Positions 1-6,946 of a stretch of DNA of 8,709 bases are shown one piece after another. Within the stretch, counting starts at the first letter, position 1. Every line of letters starts with the position of its first letter. The translations under genes were made by a program, and so were the position numbers. The notes beneath the pieces were generated by a model. The model was not told the origin of the DNA and did no database searches. It saw only the letters and a list, made by a program, of their open reading frames with translations. The stretch is from Methanosarcinales archaeon (GTDB lineage: Archaea > Halobacteriota > Methanosarcinia > Methanosarcinales > Methanosarcinaceae): NCBI GenBank assembly GCA_012329085.1, contig JAAXQB010000305.1, positions 1 through 8,709 of the forward strand, written 5' to 3'.

Positions 1-404
1 ATGAAACATTTTTAACCTCTAATATTAGTCCACAAATTTATGATTTCAATGCTGGTGTTTGGAATAGATTAGAGCAAAAGACAAGATATTGGGCACAAAA
101 ATATGATGAAATTTATGTAATTACTGGTGGTATTCTCACCAACAATTTAAAAACCATTGGCTATGAAAATGTAGCTGTACCAAAATATTTTTACAAAGTG
201 CTTTTAGATTATACCCAACCAGAAATAAAAGCCATTGCATTTTTAGTACCTCATGAGAAAAGTGATAAAGCACTTTATGAGTTTGTAACTTCAATAGATC
301 AAATTGAATTATTAACTGGAATTGATTTTTTTCCTGCTTTACCTGATGATTTAGAAAATAAATTAGAAAAATCTTCTGATTATAAAAATTGGAGTTTTAG
401 GTAA
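1..404 (+). CDS. DNA/RNA non-specific endonuclease, C-terminal part (5' end outside window)
   Basis: This is the last 133 codons of a beta-beta-alpha-metal nuclease of the Serratia NucA / Endonuclease_NS type, read in the frame starting at base 3. The open frame has no stop back to the window edge, so the gene starts upstream. The motif SNISPQ followed by FNAGVWNRLE fits the family. The Asn at 48-50 and the Glu eight residues later at 72-74 have the spacing of Serratia nuclease N119 (metal ligand) and E127. The catalytic DRGH segment must lie upstream of the window and cannot be checked. The C-terminal part, with VPKYFYKV, LLTGIDFFPALPDD and a tail ending NWSFR, is typical of the family and looks intact. 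Such enzymes are usually exported and degrade DNA and RNA, but the signal peptide is not visible here. An internal GTG at 198 is not a credible start because family homology continues upstream of it. Confidence 0.9.
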   Translation, partial: ETFLTSNISPQIYDFNAGVWNRLEQKTRYWAQKYDEIYVITGGILTNNLKTIGYENVAVPKYFYKVLLDYTQPEIKAIAFLVPHEKSDKALYEFVTSIDQIELLTGIDFFPALPDDLENKLEKSSDYKNWSFR

Positions 405-412
405 ATTAATAG

Positions 413-433
413 TTGTTAATTGTTGGTTGATAG
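413..433. repeat. Three-copy degenerate 7-nt tandem repeat
   Basis: Three consecutive heptads read TTGTTAA, TTGTTGG and TTGATAG, starting 9 nt after the endonuclease stop codon. The first copy overlaps an AT-only inverted repeat (AATTAA at 404-409, TTAATT at 416-421) that could form a weak hairpin at the gene end. The array is short, so chance is a real alternative. Confidence 0.35.
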
Positions 434-550
434 CAATAAAGATTGAATTGTACTTTCAAAAGGTAATGGTAACCAAATGTTACTACAAGTAAAAAATGAA
501 TACGGAAAAAATAAACCCAGGAAGGAGTATTTTATAGTCATCAAAAATTT

Positions 551-742
551 ATGATTCTATTCATTCTTGGGTTTATTTGTTTCGCTATCATAGAATCCTT
601 TTACAGTTTCCCTAGTTTTTTACAGACTAAGATATTCGCCTTTTTGACAATTATATTTTTAATTTTAATAGTTTTAGCTTTTTCTAAAAAAGGATTTAAT
701 ACTTTCTTTAAAGAACAAGGAAAAAGCGAAAAATGCTCTTGA
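551..742 (+). CDS. Possible small two-helix membrane protein, hypothetical
   Basis: This open frame encodes 63 residues and I do not recognise a family. Residues about 2-17 and 29-45 are strongly hydrophobic, consistent with two membrane-spanning helices joined by a short loop. The tail from about residue 46 is lysine-rich (SKKGFNTFFKEQGK), which would place it in the cytoplasm by the positive-inside rule. The ATG follows an A/T-rich leader like other starts in this window. A GGAAGGAG purine run at 520-527 is too far upstream (about 23 nt) to be a normal ribosome binding site. AT-rich non-coding DNA readily encodes Phe/Ile/Leu-rich shadow peptides, so this may not be a gene. No neighbour suggests a role. 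Confidence 0.3.
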   Translation: MILFILGFICFAIIESFYSFPSFLQTKIFAFLTIIFLILIVLAFSKKGFNTFFKEQGKSEKCS

Positions 743-865
743 CTTTTTGACAACAAATTTAAAATTCAACTATGAAAAATATAACCCTAGAAGAAAATAG
801 TATCAGTGGCAACAACGACTACAAAAAACAATCAATTAGCCAAAAATAAAGACTAGTTTAATCTG

Positions 866-897
866 CTACATTTTTGTAGTTATTTTATCACTTTTTA
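866..897 (+). terminator. Possible weak terminator hairpin
   Basis: CTACA at 866-870 pairs with TGTAG at 875-879 around a TTTT loop. A T-rich tract (TTATTTTATCACTTTTT) follows on the plus strand. It would end plus-strand transcription from this region before it enters nadB antisense. The stem is only 5 bp and AT-rich, so the call is tentative. Confidence 0.3.
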
Positions 898-926
898 CAT
901 TCAACTCTATCTTACTTTTTTTATAT

Positions 927-970
927 CGCAAAGTTGCGCCAAGAGTTTCGATAAGTACCGCAAAGTTTTT
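927..970. repeat. Two degenerate 22-bp units containing CGCAAAGT-like motifs
   Basis: Four related subunits start with CG: CGCAAAGTTG (927), CGCCAAGAGTTT (937), CGATAAGTAC (949) and CGCAAAGTTTTT (959). They alternate 10 and 12 nt, so the array is best described as two 22-bp units, 927-948 and 949-970, matching at 15 of 22 positions. The first subunit junction forms a 12-nt inverted repeat, CGCAA-AG-TTGCG (927-938). The array ends 7 bases before the nadB stop codon. From memory, intergenic DNA in flavobacteria often carries short GCAAAG-type repeats like this; that is recollection and was not searched. Confidence 0.55.
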
Positions 971-974
971 CTGC

Positions 975-995
975 TTTCTACTTTCTACTTTTAAC
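975..995. repeat. 7-nt tandem repeat TTTCTAC overlapping the nadB stop codon
   Basis: TTTCTAC occurs twice in tandem (975-981 and 982-988), followed by a third, diverged copy TTTTAAC (989-995). On the minus strand this reads as GTAGAAA repeats and encodes the last residues VKSRK plus the TAG stop of nadB. It adjoins the GCAAAG repeat at 927-970, so the two may belong to one repetitive insertion. Confidence 0.5.
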
Positions 996-2558
996 ATTAT
1001 CCAAACTGTAAAAAGCACCTTTATTTTCTTTTCTATCCATAGATTGTTTTACAATCAAATAAGCAATAGCGTTTAAGTTACGCAACTCACAAATTTGGGG
1101 TGATAATTTTGATTTGGCATAAGCTTTTTCAGTATCTTGATGTAAATAATTTAGGTGATCTAAAGCTTTTTCTAAACGCTCATTTGAGCGAACAATGGCA
1201 ACCAAATCGGTCATTATATTTTGAATCGTTTTTCGATTGTGCGATATCAAAACTTTTTCTTTTGGAATGGTTGTACCTTCTTCATCCCATTCTGGAATAT
1301 TTAGTTTTTTGTCAAAAATTAATGTATTTCTACTTTCTGAAATTTCATCAGCAATTATATTAGCAAAAACCAACGCTTCTAAAAGTGAATTAGAAGCCAA
1401 CCGATTTGCTCCATGCAAACCAGTATGTGAACATTCGCCACAGGCAAATAAATTATTTAATGAAGTGTAACCTTTTTTATCAACTATTACGCCTCCCATT
1501 AAATAATGTGCTGCAGGTACCACAGGAATATACTGGCTTGCAATATCGATTCCTAAACTTTTACACTTTTCATAAATATTAGGAAAATGATTGATAAAAG
1601 CGTCTAAATCTATATGTGTGCAATCTAAGTAAACATATTGATTTCCGCTTTTTATTAATTCACTATCAATGGCACGAGCAACAATATCACGAGGAGCTAA
1701 CTCAGCTCTATTGTCAACTTCTAACATAAATCGTTTTCCGCTTTTATTCCGCAAATATGCGCCAAAACCACGAACTGCTTCTGAAATTAAAAATGCAGGA
1801 CTGATTCCTGGCTGGTACAATGAGGTTGGGTGAAATTGTACAAACTCCATATCTTTAATTTTGGCTTTCGCCCGATATGCCATAGCAATACCGTCACCAG
1901 TTGCCACAGTTGGATTTGTAGTTGCAGCATAAACTTGACCTACTCCGCCAGTTGCCAAAACAACAGAAGTTGCCAAATATGTATCAATTTTATTGTTTTT
2001 TTGATTTAAAACATAAGCCCCATAGCAAGAAATATTATCTATTTCCTTATTGTCTTTGACATGATGATTGGTTATTAAATCAATGGCAAAATGATATGGC
2101 AACAAGGTAATATTTGGTAATAAATCGACTTGCTCTAATAATGTTTTTTCAATTTCAAAACCTGTAATATCTTTGTGGTGCAAAATCCTATTTGCTGAGT
2201 GACCTCCTTCTTTTCCTAAATCTAAATCACCGTTTTTAGCATAATCAAAATCTGCACCCCAATTTATAAGTTGTTGCATACATTTAGGTGCATTTTTAAT
2301 AACAGTTTTTACAATTTCAAGATTATTTAATTGGTCGCCAGCAATCATAGTATCATTAATATGATCTTCAAACGAATCTAATTTATCCCAAACGGCAGCA
2401 ATTCCGCCTTGAGCGTATTTGGTATTTGATTCACTTTCATTAGCTTTTGTGACTACAAAAATTTTTTTGTTTAGTAATGCTTTTGCAGTTTTAATAGCTA
2501 TGGTTAATCCGGCAACGCCAGAACCTAAAATCAATATATCAATTTTAAAAACACTCAT
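978..2558 (-). CDS. nadB: L-aspartate oxidase (NadB)
   Basis: This is a cytoplasmic FAD enzyme that oxidises L-aspartate to iminoaspartate, the first step of de novo NAD synthesis. Its 526 residues fit the family. The Rossmann FAD motif GSGVAG is at residues 12-17 and YAQGGIAAV at 48-56. EGGHS (117-121), GGVGQVY (204-210) and EFVQFHPTSL (238-247) follow. ELAPRDIVARAI (286-297), VVPAAHYLMGG (346-356) and the FAD/substrate segment CGECSHTGLHGANRLASNS (373-391) complete the flavoprotein part. His243, Arg290, His351 and Arg386 align with the active-site residues of E. coli NadB. The C-terminal helical domain runs from about 435 and ends in KGAFYSLD. After that the usual ending is replaced by NVKSRK, encoded in a heptad repeat. 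The ATG lies 1 nt after the nadA stop, so the two genes are almost certainly cotranscribed and probably translationally coupled. Confidence 0.97.
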   Translation of the reverse strand: MSVFKIDILILGSGVAGLTIAIKTAKALLNKKIFVVTKANESESNTKYAQGGIAAVWDKLDSFEDHINDTMIAGDQLNNLEIVKTVIKNAPKCMQQLINWGADFDYAKNGDLDLGKEGGHSANRILHHKDITGFEIEKTLLEQVDLLPNITLLPYHFAIDLITNHHVKDNKEIDNISCYGAYVLNQKNNKIDTYLATSVVLATGGVGQVYAATTNPTVATGDGIAMAYRAKAKIKDMEFVQFHPTSLYQPGISPAFLISEAVRGFGAYLRNKSGKRFMLEVDNRAELAPRDIVARAIDSELIKSGNQYVYLDCTHIDLDAFINHFPNIYEKCKSLGIDIASQYIPVVPAAHYLMGGVIVDKKGYTSLNNLFACGECSHTGLHGANRLASNSLLEALVFANIIADEISESRNTLIFDKKLNIPEWDEEGTTIPKEKVLISHNRKTIQNIMTDLVAIVRSNERLEKALDHLNYLHQDTEKAYAKSKLSPQICELRNLNAIAYLIVKQSMDRKENKGAFYSLDNVKSRK

Positions 2559-2559
2559 C

Positions 2560-3558
2560 TTATTTGGCAGAAATATCTAACATTCTTTGTATTGGAATTA
2601 AGGCTTTTTTTTGAATTTCTTCGGATACATAAATTTCTGGAAGTTCATATTTCATACACAAATATAGTTTTTGCATCGTATTCATTTTCATATAAGGGCA
2701 TTCACTACATGCACAAGTATTATTTTCGTGTGATGGTGCAGGAATTAGCTCTTTATTAAGAACTTCTTTTTGCATTTCATGAAGAATTCCTGCTTCAGTA
2801 GCAACAATAAATTTGTTAGCAGGGTCATTTTTCACATAGTTAATTAAACCTGCAGTTGAACCAATATATACCGCTGTTTTTAGTATATGTTCTTCTGATT
2901 CTGGATGTGCAATTATTTTTGCTTTTGGGTTTGCTTTATGTGTGCTGATTAATTTATCAATAGAAAAAGCTTCGTGTACAATACAAGCACCATCCCAAAG
3001 TAACATTTCTCTACCAGTTTCTTTTTGAATCCAAGCGCCAAGGTTTTTATCTGGAGCAAAAATTATGGGTTGGTCTAACGGAACAGAATCTACAATTTTT
3101 TTTGCGTTTGATGAAGTGCAACACAAATCACTTATTGCTTTTACCTCAGCCGAAGTATTAACGTAAGTAATTACTATATGATTTGGATGTTTATTTTTTA
3201 ACGCTTGTAAATCTTTTGCTTCACATGCTTCTGCCAAAGAACAACCTGCATTCAAATCGGGCAATAAAACCTTTTTATTTGGGTTTAAAATTTTAGCTGT
3301 TTCTGCCATAAAGTGCACTCCAGCAAAAATAATCAAATCAGCATTAGCTTCGGCAGCTTTGTAAGAGAGCTGTAAACTATCTCCAACAAAATCAGCTATA
3401 TCTTGTATTGCAGGTTCTTGGTAGTAATGTGCTAAGATTACGGCATTTTTTTCTTTCTTTAATTTTTTTATTTCAGCAACATAATCAATATTTTCAGCTA
3501 CAGTAAGGTTTAAATATCCAACTTCATTTAATTCTGCTTTCGCCTGATCAAAACTCAT
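2560..3558 (-). CDS. nadA: Quinolinate synthase (NadA)
   Basis: This [4Fe-4S] enzyme condenses iminoaspartate from NadB with dihydroxyacetone phosphate to give quinolinate. The family signature LAHYYQEPAIQD is at residues 42-53 and DFVGDSLQLS at 56-65. The expected cluster ligands are visible: Cys106 in NAGCSLAE, Cys192 in DGACIVHEAF, and Cys287 in CACSECPYMKMN, where Cys284-x-x-Cys287 matches the C-terminal CxxC of E. coli NadA. AHPE (217-220) and STAG (234-237) are also conserved family segments. Length (332 residues) is within the family range, with a somewhat long N-terminus before the core begins near residue 36. No other ATG occurs before residue 84, and a -7-like element about 28 nt upstream supports this start. 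It is first gene of nadAB; nadC is not in the window. Confidence 0.97.
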   Translation of the reverse strand: MSFDQAKAELNEVGYLNLTVAENIDYVAEIKKLKKEKNAVILAHYYQEPAIQDIADFVGDSLQLSYKAAEANADLIIFAGVHFMAETAKILNPNKKVLLPDLNAGCSLAEACEAKDLQALKNKHPNHIVITYVNTSAEVKAISDLCCTSSNAKKIVDSVPLDQPIIFAPDKNLGAWIQKETGREMLLWDGACIVHEAFSIDKLISTHKANPKAKIIAHPESEEHILKTAVYIGSTAGLINYVKNDPANKFIVATEAGILHEMQKEVLNKELIPAPSHENNTCACSECPYMKMNTMQKLYLCMKYELPEIYVSEEIQKKALIPIQRMLDISAK

Positions 3559-3585
3559 AATTTTTATTTATTATTTAATGGTAAA

Positions 3586-3621
3586 CAAAATTACTCTTTT
3601 TTTAAGAAATAATATACCAAA
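3586..3621 (-). promoter_or_regulatory. Putative Bacteroidota-type promoter of nadAB
   Basis: On the minus strand TAATTTTG (3593 down to 3586) matches the Bacteroidota -7 consensus TAnnTTTG. An upstream TTTG (3621 down to 3618) could be the -33 element. The 24-nt spacer is a few bases longer than usual, which weakens the call. Transcription would begin near 3580, leaving a leader of about 20 nt before the nadA ATG. No operator or riboswitch is evident in so short a leader. Confidence 0.45.
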
Positions 3622-3709
3622 GAGGCAGAAGAGATAAAATAAAGAACTGTTGATGTTTGTTGTTTTAGCTTTTAATAAAAATCAAGAAAACAATTAATAT
3701 GATACAAAA

Positions 3710-5380
3710 TTACTGTTTAATAAATTTAAGATTTTTTACACGACCTGCCATTAATTTAAAAGCATTGATTTTACCGTCATTATTTCTTTCAAATAAAAAG
3801 ACACCAAAATTATCATTTGAAAACACATTATCTTTAATTGCTTTTAGTACTGATGTTTTTCTCCTATTTACATAAAGTATTATGTTTTTATTTTCCATTT
3901 TTAAATTATAAACAACATCAAGCTCAGGGCTGTAATATAAACCTATAAAACTCTTTAATTCTTCCAAAGAATAAGAAGCTGGCTTATAGCTAATATATTT
4001 AATTTTACTGTTTCCATTTATAATAATTAGTACTTGTTTGCCTTCATTAGTAGTTTTAAATTTTAATATAACATCAGAAGTTTCCTTTGCTATAAATTCA
4101 TTTTTACTAATAGGAAATAATTTGGTTTCGCTATAGTTATTACGAGAGTATGTTAATGTATCGTTTTTTACTACTATTTTTATAGCGGAATTATTTTTAT
4201 TATTCCAATATGACCCAGAAAAAAATTCTAATTTTTTGGTTGATAATTTAATCGCTTTTTTATTGGATAGATTTGATTTTTGGTTGATTTCTTGATTTTG
4301 TTTAAACTCGTTTTTAAGAAATATATCGGCTACTTGATACGCCTTTGATGTTGGACTGGCATCACTTCTATTTGATAAAATAATAATTGAAAATTTTTGC
4401 TCAGGAAAACGCATTAACTGAGCTCGGTAACCCGCAAGAGAACCGCCATGGCTTACTGTTTTTAATCCTTTGTGTGTTCCGTTTTTTAATGCAAATGCGT
4501 ATCCGCTACTTTTCCCATTATTTAAAACTCCTTCTTCATGCATTTTTTGAATAATTTGTTGTCCGCCTTTTCCTAATTTATTTTGATAAAAATTCTGATC
4601 CCATAAAAACATATCTTCAATGGTAGAATAAATTCCGCCAGAACCTACCAAATCAAATCTCATAATTAAATTATCAAACCCGTCTTCTTTTTTGTTATAA
4701 CTAAAAACACGATTTTTAATTAAATCGGTATTATCATCATAAAAAAGAGAGTTCTTCATTCCTAATGGACTAAAAATATGTTCCTCGGCAAAATCTTTAA
4801 GTGATTTTTTAGCTGCTTTTTCAACAATCATTGCCAACATAAAATAGCAAGAGTTACTATATAAGTATTGCTCTCCTGGAGAAAAATTTAGCGTGTTTTG
4901 ACTTTTTATTAATTCATAAACCTCGTCATTTTCTATATGGTCGAGGTAATCTCTCCCTTTGAGGTGCATCAGTGTTAAAAAATCTCTTATTCCACTTGTA
5001 TGATGTATAAAATGACGAATGGTAAGCGGTGTTTTGTATTCGGGAAAATCTGGTAAAAATTCCTGAATTTTATCATCTAAATTCAATTTGCCCTGTTCTT
5101 CAAGCAATAAAATACTAAAGGTTACAAACTGCTTAGATACCGAACCTATATAAAAAACAGATGTTGGAGTTATAGATATATTATGCTCTAAGTCTGCAAT
5201 GCCATATCCTTTTGAATATATTAATTTTCCATCTCTAATTATTCCTAGTGCACCTCCTGGAACATTTGGTTTGTTCCATTCCGTAAATATCTTATCAATT
5301 GCTGTACTTTCTTTTAGTTGACCATACGCAACAAAACCAGTACAAAAACTGATAAAAATTAAGGTATATATTTTTTTCAT
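3710..5380 (-). CDS. Exported serine hydrolase (beta-lactamase/PBP-like, PF00144 type) with two C-terminal small domains
   Basis: This belongs to the penicillin-recognising serine hydrolase fold that includes class C beta-lactamases, D-aminopeptidases and esterases. A signal peptide covers residues 1-20 (ending FVAYG before Gln21), so the enzyme acts outside the cytoplasmic membrane. The catalytic motifs are complete: Ser80-Val-Ser-Lys83 (SxxK), Tyr174-Ser-Asn176 (YxN) and His311-Gly-Gly313 in place of KTG. HHTSGIRDFL (126-135) and LVGSGGIYSTIEDM (244-257) are further family landmarks. An HxG third motif points to peptidase or esterase activity more than to antibiotic resistance. After a linker of about 350-380, two successive segments begin FFSGSYW (386) and FIGLYYS (478) and look like repeated small beta-barrel (DUF3471/lipocalin-like) domains. 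It is last of the four-gene unit, starting 9 nt after the preceding stop. The substrate is unknown. Confidence 0.88.
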   Translation of the reverse strand: MKKIYTLIFISFCTGFVAYGQLKESTAIDKIFTEWNKPNVPGGALGIIRDGKLIYSKGYGIADLEHNISITPTSVFYIGSVSKQFVTFSILLLEEQGKLNLDDKIQEFLPDFPEYKTPLTIRHFIHHTSGIRDFLTLMHLKGRDYLDHIENDEVYELIKSQNTLNFSPGEQYLYSNSCYFMLAMIVEKAAKKSLKDFAEEHIFSPLGMKNSLFYDDNTDLIKNRVFSYNKKEDGFDNLIMRFDLVGSGGIYSTIEDMFLWDQNFYQNKLGKGGQQIIQKMHEEGVLNNGKSSGYAFALKNGTHKGLKTVSHGGSLAGYRAQLMRFPEQKFSIIILSNRSDASPTSKAYQVADIFLKNEFKQNQEINQKSNLSNKKAIKLSTKKLEFFSGSYWNNKNNSAIKIVVKNDTLTYSRNNYSETKLFPISKNEFIAKETSDVILKFKTTNEGKQVLIIINGNSKIKYISYKPASYSLEELKSFIGLYYSPELDVVYNLKMENKNIILYVNRRKTSVLKAIKDNVFSNDNFGVFLFERNNDGKINAFKLMAGRVKNLKFIKQ

Positions 5381-5389
5381 AATCTTGAA

Positions 5390-6940
5390 TTATTTAGCTG
5401 TTTTATCTATTTTGGTTTTAATAAATTTTTCACTAAAAGCAATAAGCTCTTTTACCTTACCAGATTTATCTAAATTAAAATTAATCAATACTTTATTTCG
5501 CCATTTAGAATCCAGATTTGTTATAAATGTATTGTAATGCCAATGCTCAATTTTGTAGAATAAGTAGTTATTAAAATTGAGCTCTAATTGTTTATTATGT
5601 AAGCGAACAGTAACCTCTCCCAGCATTTTATGTTGATAAGTTCCTACATATTCCTTTAAAGATAAGGATGGTTCTGTACCTAGTATCCGTTCTTTTTCCT
5701 GTTTTTTTATGGCTTCTATTTTTTTCCTTTTAAAACCGTCATATAGTTCATAAATTTCTTGATGCCAATCTCTGCTGTCAGTATTAAATGCATAAAGATC
5801 AATGGCTTTGTACATAATTGCGTGTCGAAGTTCGGCATGATCCATATTTACAAAAACATAAACAGCCACATTTTGCTCGTGCATTACACCAGCAATAGCA
5901 ACCAAACCTGCAAGGCTACCTGTATGAAAATCAAGTTTGCTTCCTTTGTAATCATGCTGAAACCAACCTAGCCCATAGGTAGTCCATTGGGGTTTGGTAA
6001 GTTTTTTTGTAGGATAAAATTCGTTTTTGGGTATTATTACTTGCGGTGTAAATAAGTACTTAAAAGTTGCTGGTTTTAATAAAGTATCACCTTTAAATAC
6101 ACCATCATTCACAAGAAATGTTAAGTAATTACTAATATCGTTGGCACTTGACCACATCATTCCTGCCGCTCCTATTTGGTCTGAAAACGTATAGTCAACT
6201 TTAACAATTCCTTCATCAATATCATCATAATATGGCGAAACATAATTACCTACTTTTAAAATAGATTTAGAACGTACTTGTGTACGATTCATTTCTAAAG
6301 GTTTTAAAATATTGTTTTCTACAAATACTGTCCAATGTTGCCCACTAACGGCTTCAATAAGTTCGCCTGCTATGGCATACATAATATTTTGATAGGTAAA
6401 TCCACCACGTAAAGGGTAGCTTTTTTTTGCATACCTAAACCTTTCGGTTGTTTCTTTAGTTGAAGTGCTATCTACTATCCATAATAAATCTGCATTAGCA
6501 ATACCAAGATTATGTGTTAAAAGGTCTTTTACACGTGCATCTGCTGTAATGTATGTATCTGATAGTTTAAAAGAAGGAAGGTAATCTATAACTTTATCAT
6601 TCCATTTAATTTTACCTTGATCTATCAATATACCAAGTGCCATAGCCACAATAGCCTTGGTGGTAGATGCCATACTGAAAAGTGTACTTTCATCAACAGG
6701 TTCTTTGGTTTGGGTGTTTTTAACCCCGTAGGTTTTTTTAAATACCACCTTTCCATCTTTTACAACTACAGCTGCAAGTCCTGGTATTTTCCAGTCTTTC
6801 ATTCCCTGCACAATGGTTGCTTCTAATTTTTTATTTTCAGATTTATATTGTGCAAAAGAGACGGTCGTGCTACTGATAACTACGAATACTATTAAAAGCA
6901 CAAGTTTTATTTTTAAGATATTTACAGGTGTATTTTTCAT
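5390..6940 (-). CDS. Exported serine hydrolase, D-aminopeptidase/esterase-like, with DUF3471-like C-terminal domain
   Basis: This is a second member of the PF00144 penicillin-recognising serine hydrolase family. Residues 1-30 form a signal peptide (hydrophobic core KLVLLIVFVVIS, cleavage after SFA-30). The active site is intact: Ser92-Thr-Thr-Lys95, Tyr183-Gln-Asn185, and His339-Thr-Gly341. LLTHNLGI (140-147) and GAAGMMWSSANDIS (257-270) are family landmarks. HxG in place of KTG is the arrangement of Ochrobactrum DAP D-aminopeptidase and of several esterases, so peptide or ester hydrolysis is likelier than beta-lactamase activity. A charged helix (about 403-420) leads into a C-terminal domain from about 428 (KEYVGTYQHKMLGEVTVRL) of DUF3471 type. 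The ATG is 6 nt after the P1 peptidase stop, indicating an operon. It is not a recent duplicate of the downstream hydrolase: motifs and tails differ. Confidence 0.9.
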   Translation of the reverse strand: MKNTPVNILKIKLVLLIVFVVISSTTVSFAQYKSENKKLEATIVQGMKDWKIPGLAAVVVKDGKVVFKKTYGVKNTQTKEPVDESTLFSMASTTKAIVAMALGILIDQGKIKWNDKVIDYLPSFKLSDTYITADARVKDLLTHNLGIANADLLWIVDSTSTKETTERFRYAKKSYPLRGGFTYQNIMYAIAGELIEAVSGQHWTVFVENNILKPLEMNRTQVRSKSILKVGNYVSPYYDDIDEGIVKVDYTFSDQIGAAGMMWSSANDISNYLTFLVNDGVFKGDTLLKPATFKYLFTPQVIIPKNEFYPTKKLTKPQWTTYGLGWFQHDYKGSKLDFHTGSLAGLVAIAGVMHEQNVAVYVFVNMDHAELRHAIMYKAIDLYAFNTDSRDWHQEIYELYDGFKRKKIEAIKKQEKERILGTEPSLSLKEYVGTYQHKMLGEVTVRLHNKQLELNFNNYLFYKIEHWHYNTFITNLDSKWRNKVLINFNLDKSGKVKELIAFSEKFIKTKIDKTAK

Positions 6941-6946
6941 AATTTA

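Larger units (their letters stand above)
405..977. other. Gene-poor region between convergent genes
   Basis: This 573-base stretch separates the 3' ends of the endonuclease gene and nadB. It holds a short heptad repeat (413-433), one doubtful membrane-protein ORF (551-742), a weak hairpin with a T-rich tail (866-897) and a degenerate GCAAAG repeat (927-970). Two mini-ORFs are also open on the plus strand: 496-537 (13 codons, beginning MNTEKINPGR) and 772-849 (25 codons, beginning MKNITLEENS). Neither resembles a family I know. No RNA gene or mobile-element end was seen. The whole stretch may be decayed or mostly non-coding. Confidence 0.6.

Noticed and set aside
198..200. GTG start of an independent 68-residue gene
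   Set aside because: The frame is open upstream to base 3 and encodes the endonuclease Asn/Glu active-site region.
404..421. AATTAA/TTAATT inverted repeat as the endonuclease terminator
   Set aside because: The stem contains only A-T pairs, and no T-run follows it.
1100..1470. Plus-strand open frames inside nadB (1100-1363, 1237-1470)
   Set aside because: They are antisense to well-conserved NadB coding sequence and encode no recognisable family.
3705..3712. Second TAATTTTG as a nadA promoter
   Set aside because: No TTG-like -33 element lies at a suitable distance, and the element overlaps the hydrolase stop codon.
5315..5380. Lipoprotein signal in the last serine hydrolase (Cys13)
   Set aside because: The residues before the Cys (ISF) do not fit a lipobox, and a signal peptidase I-like site follows at about residue 20.
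3710..6940. Antibiotic-resistance beta-lactamase pair
   Set aside because: HxG in place of KTG, the extra C-terminal domains and the operon with a P1 peptidase and racemase argue for peptide or ester hydrolysis.
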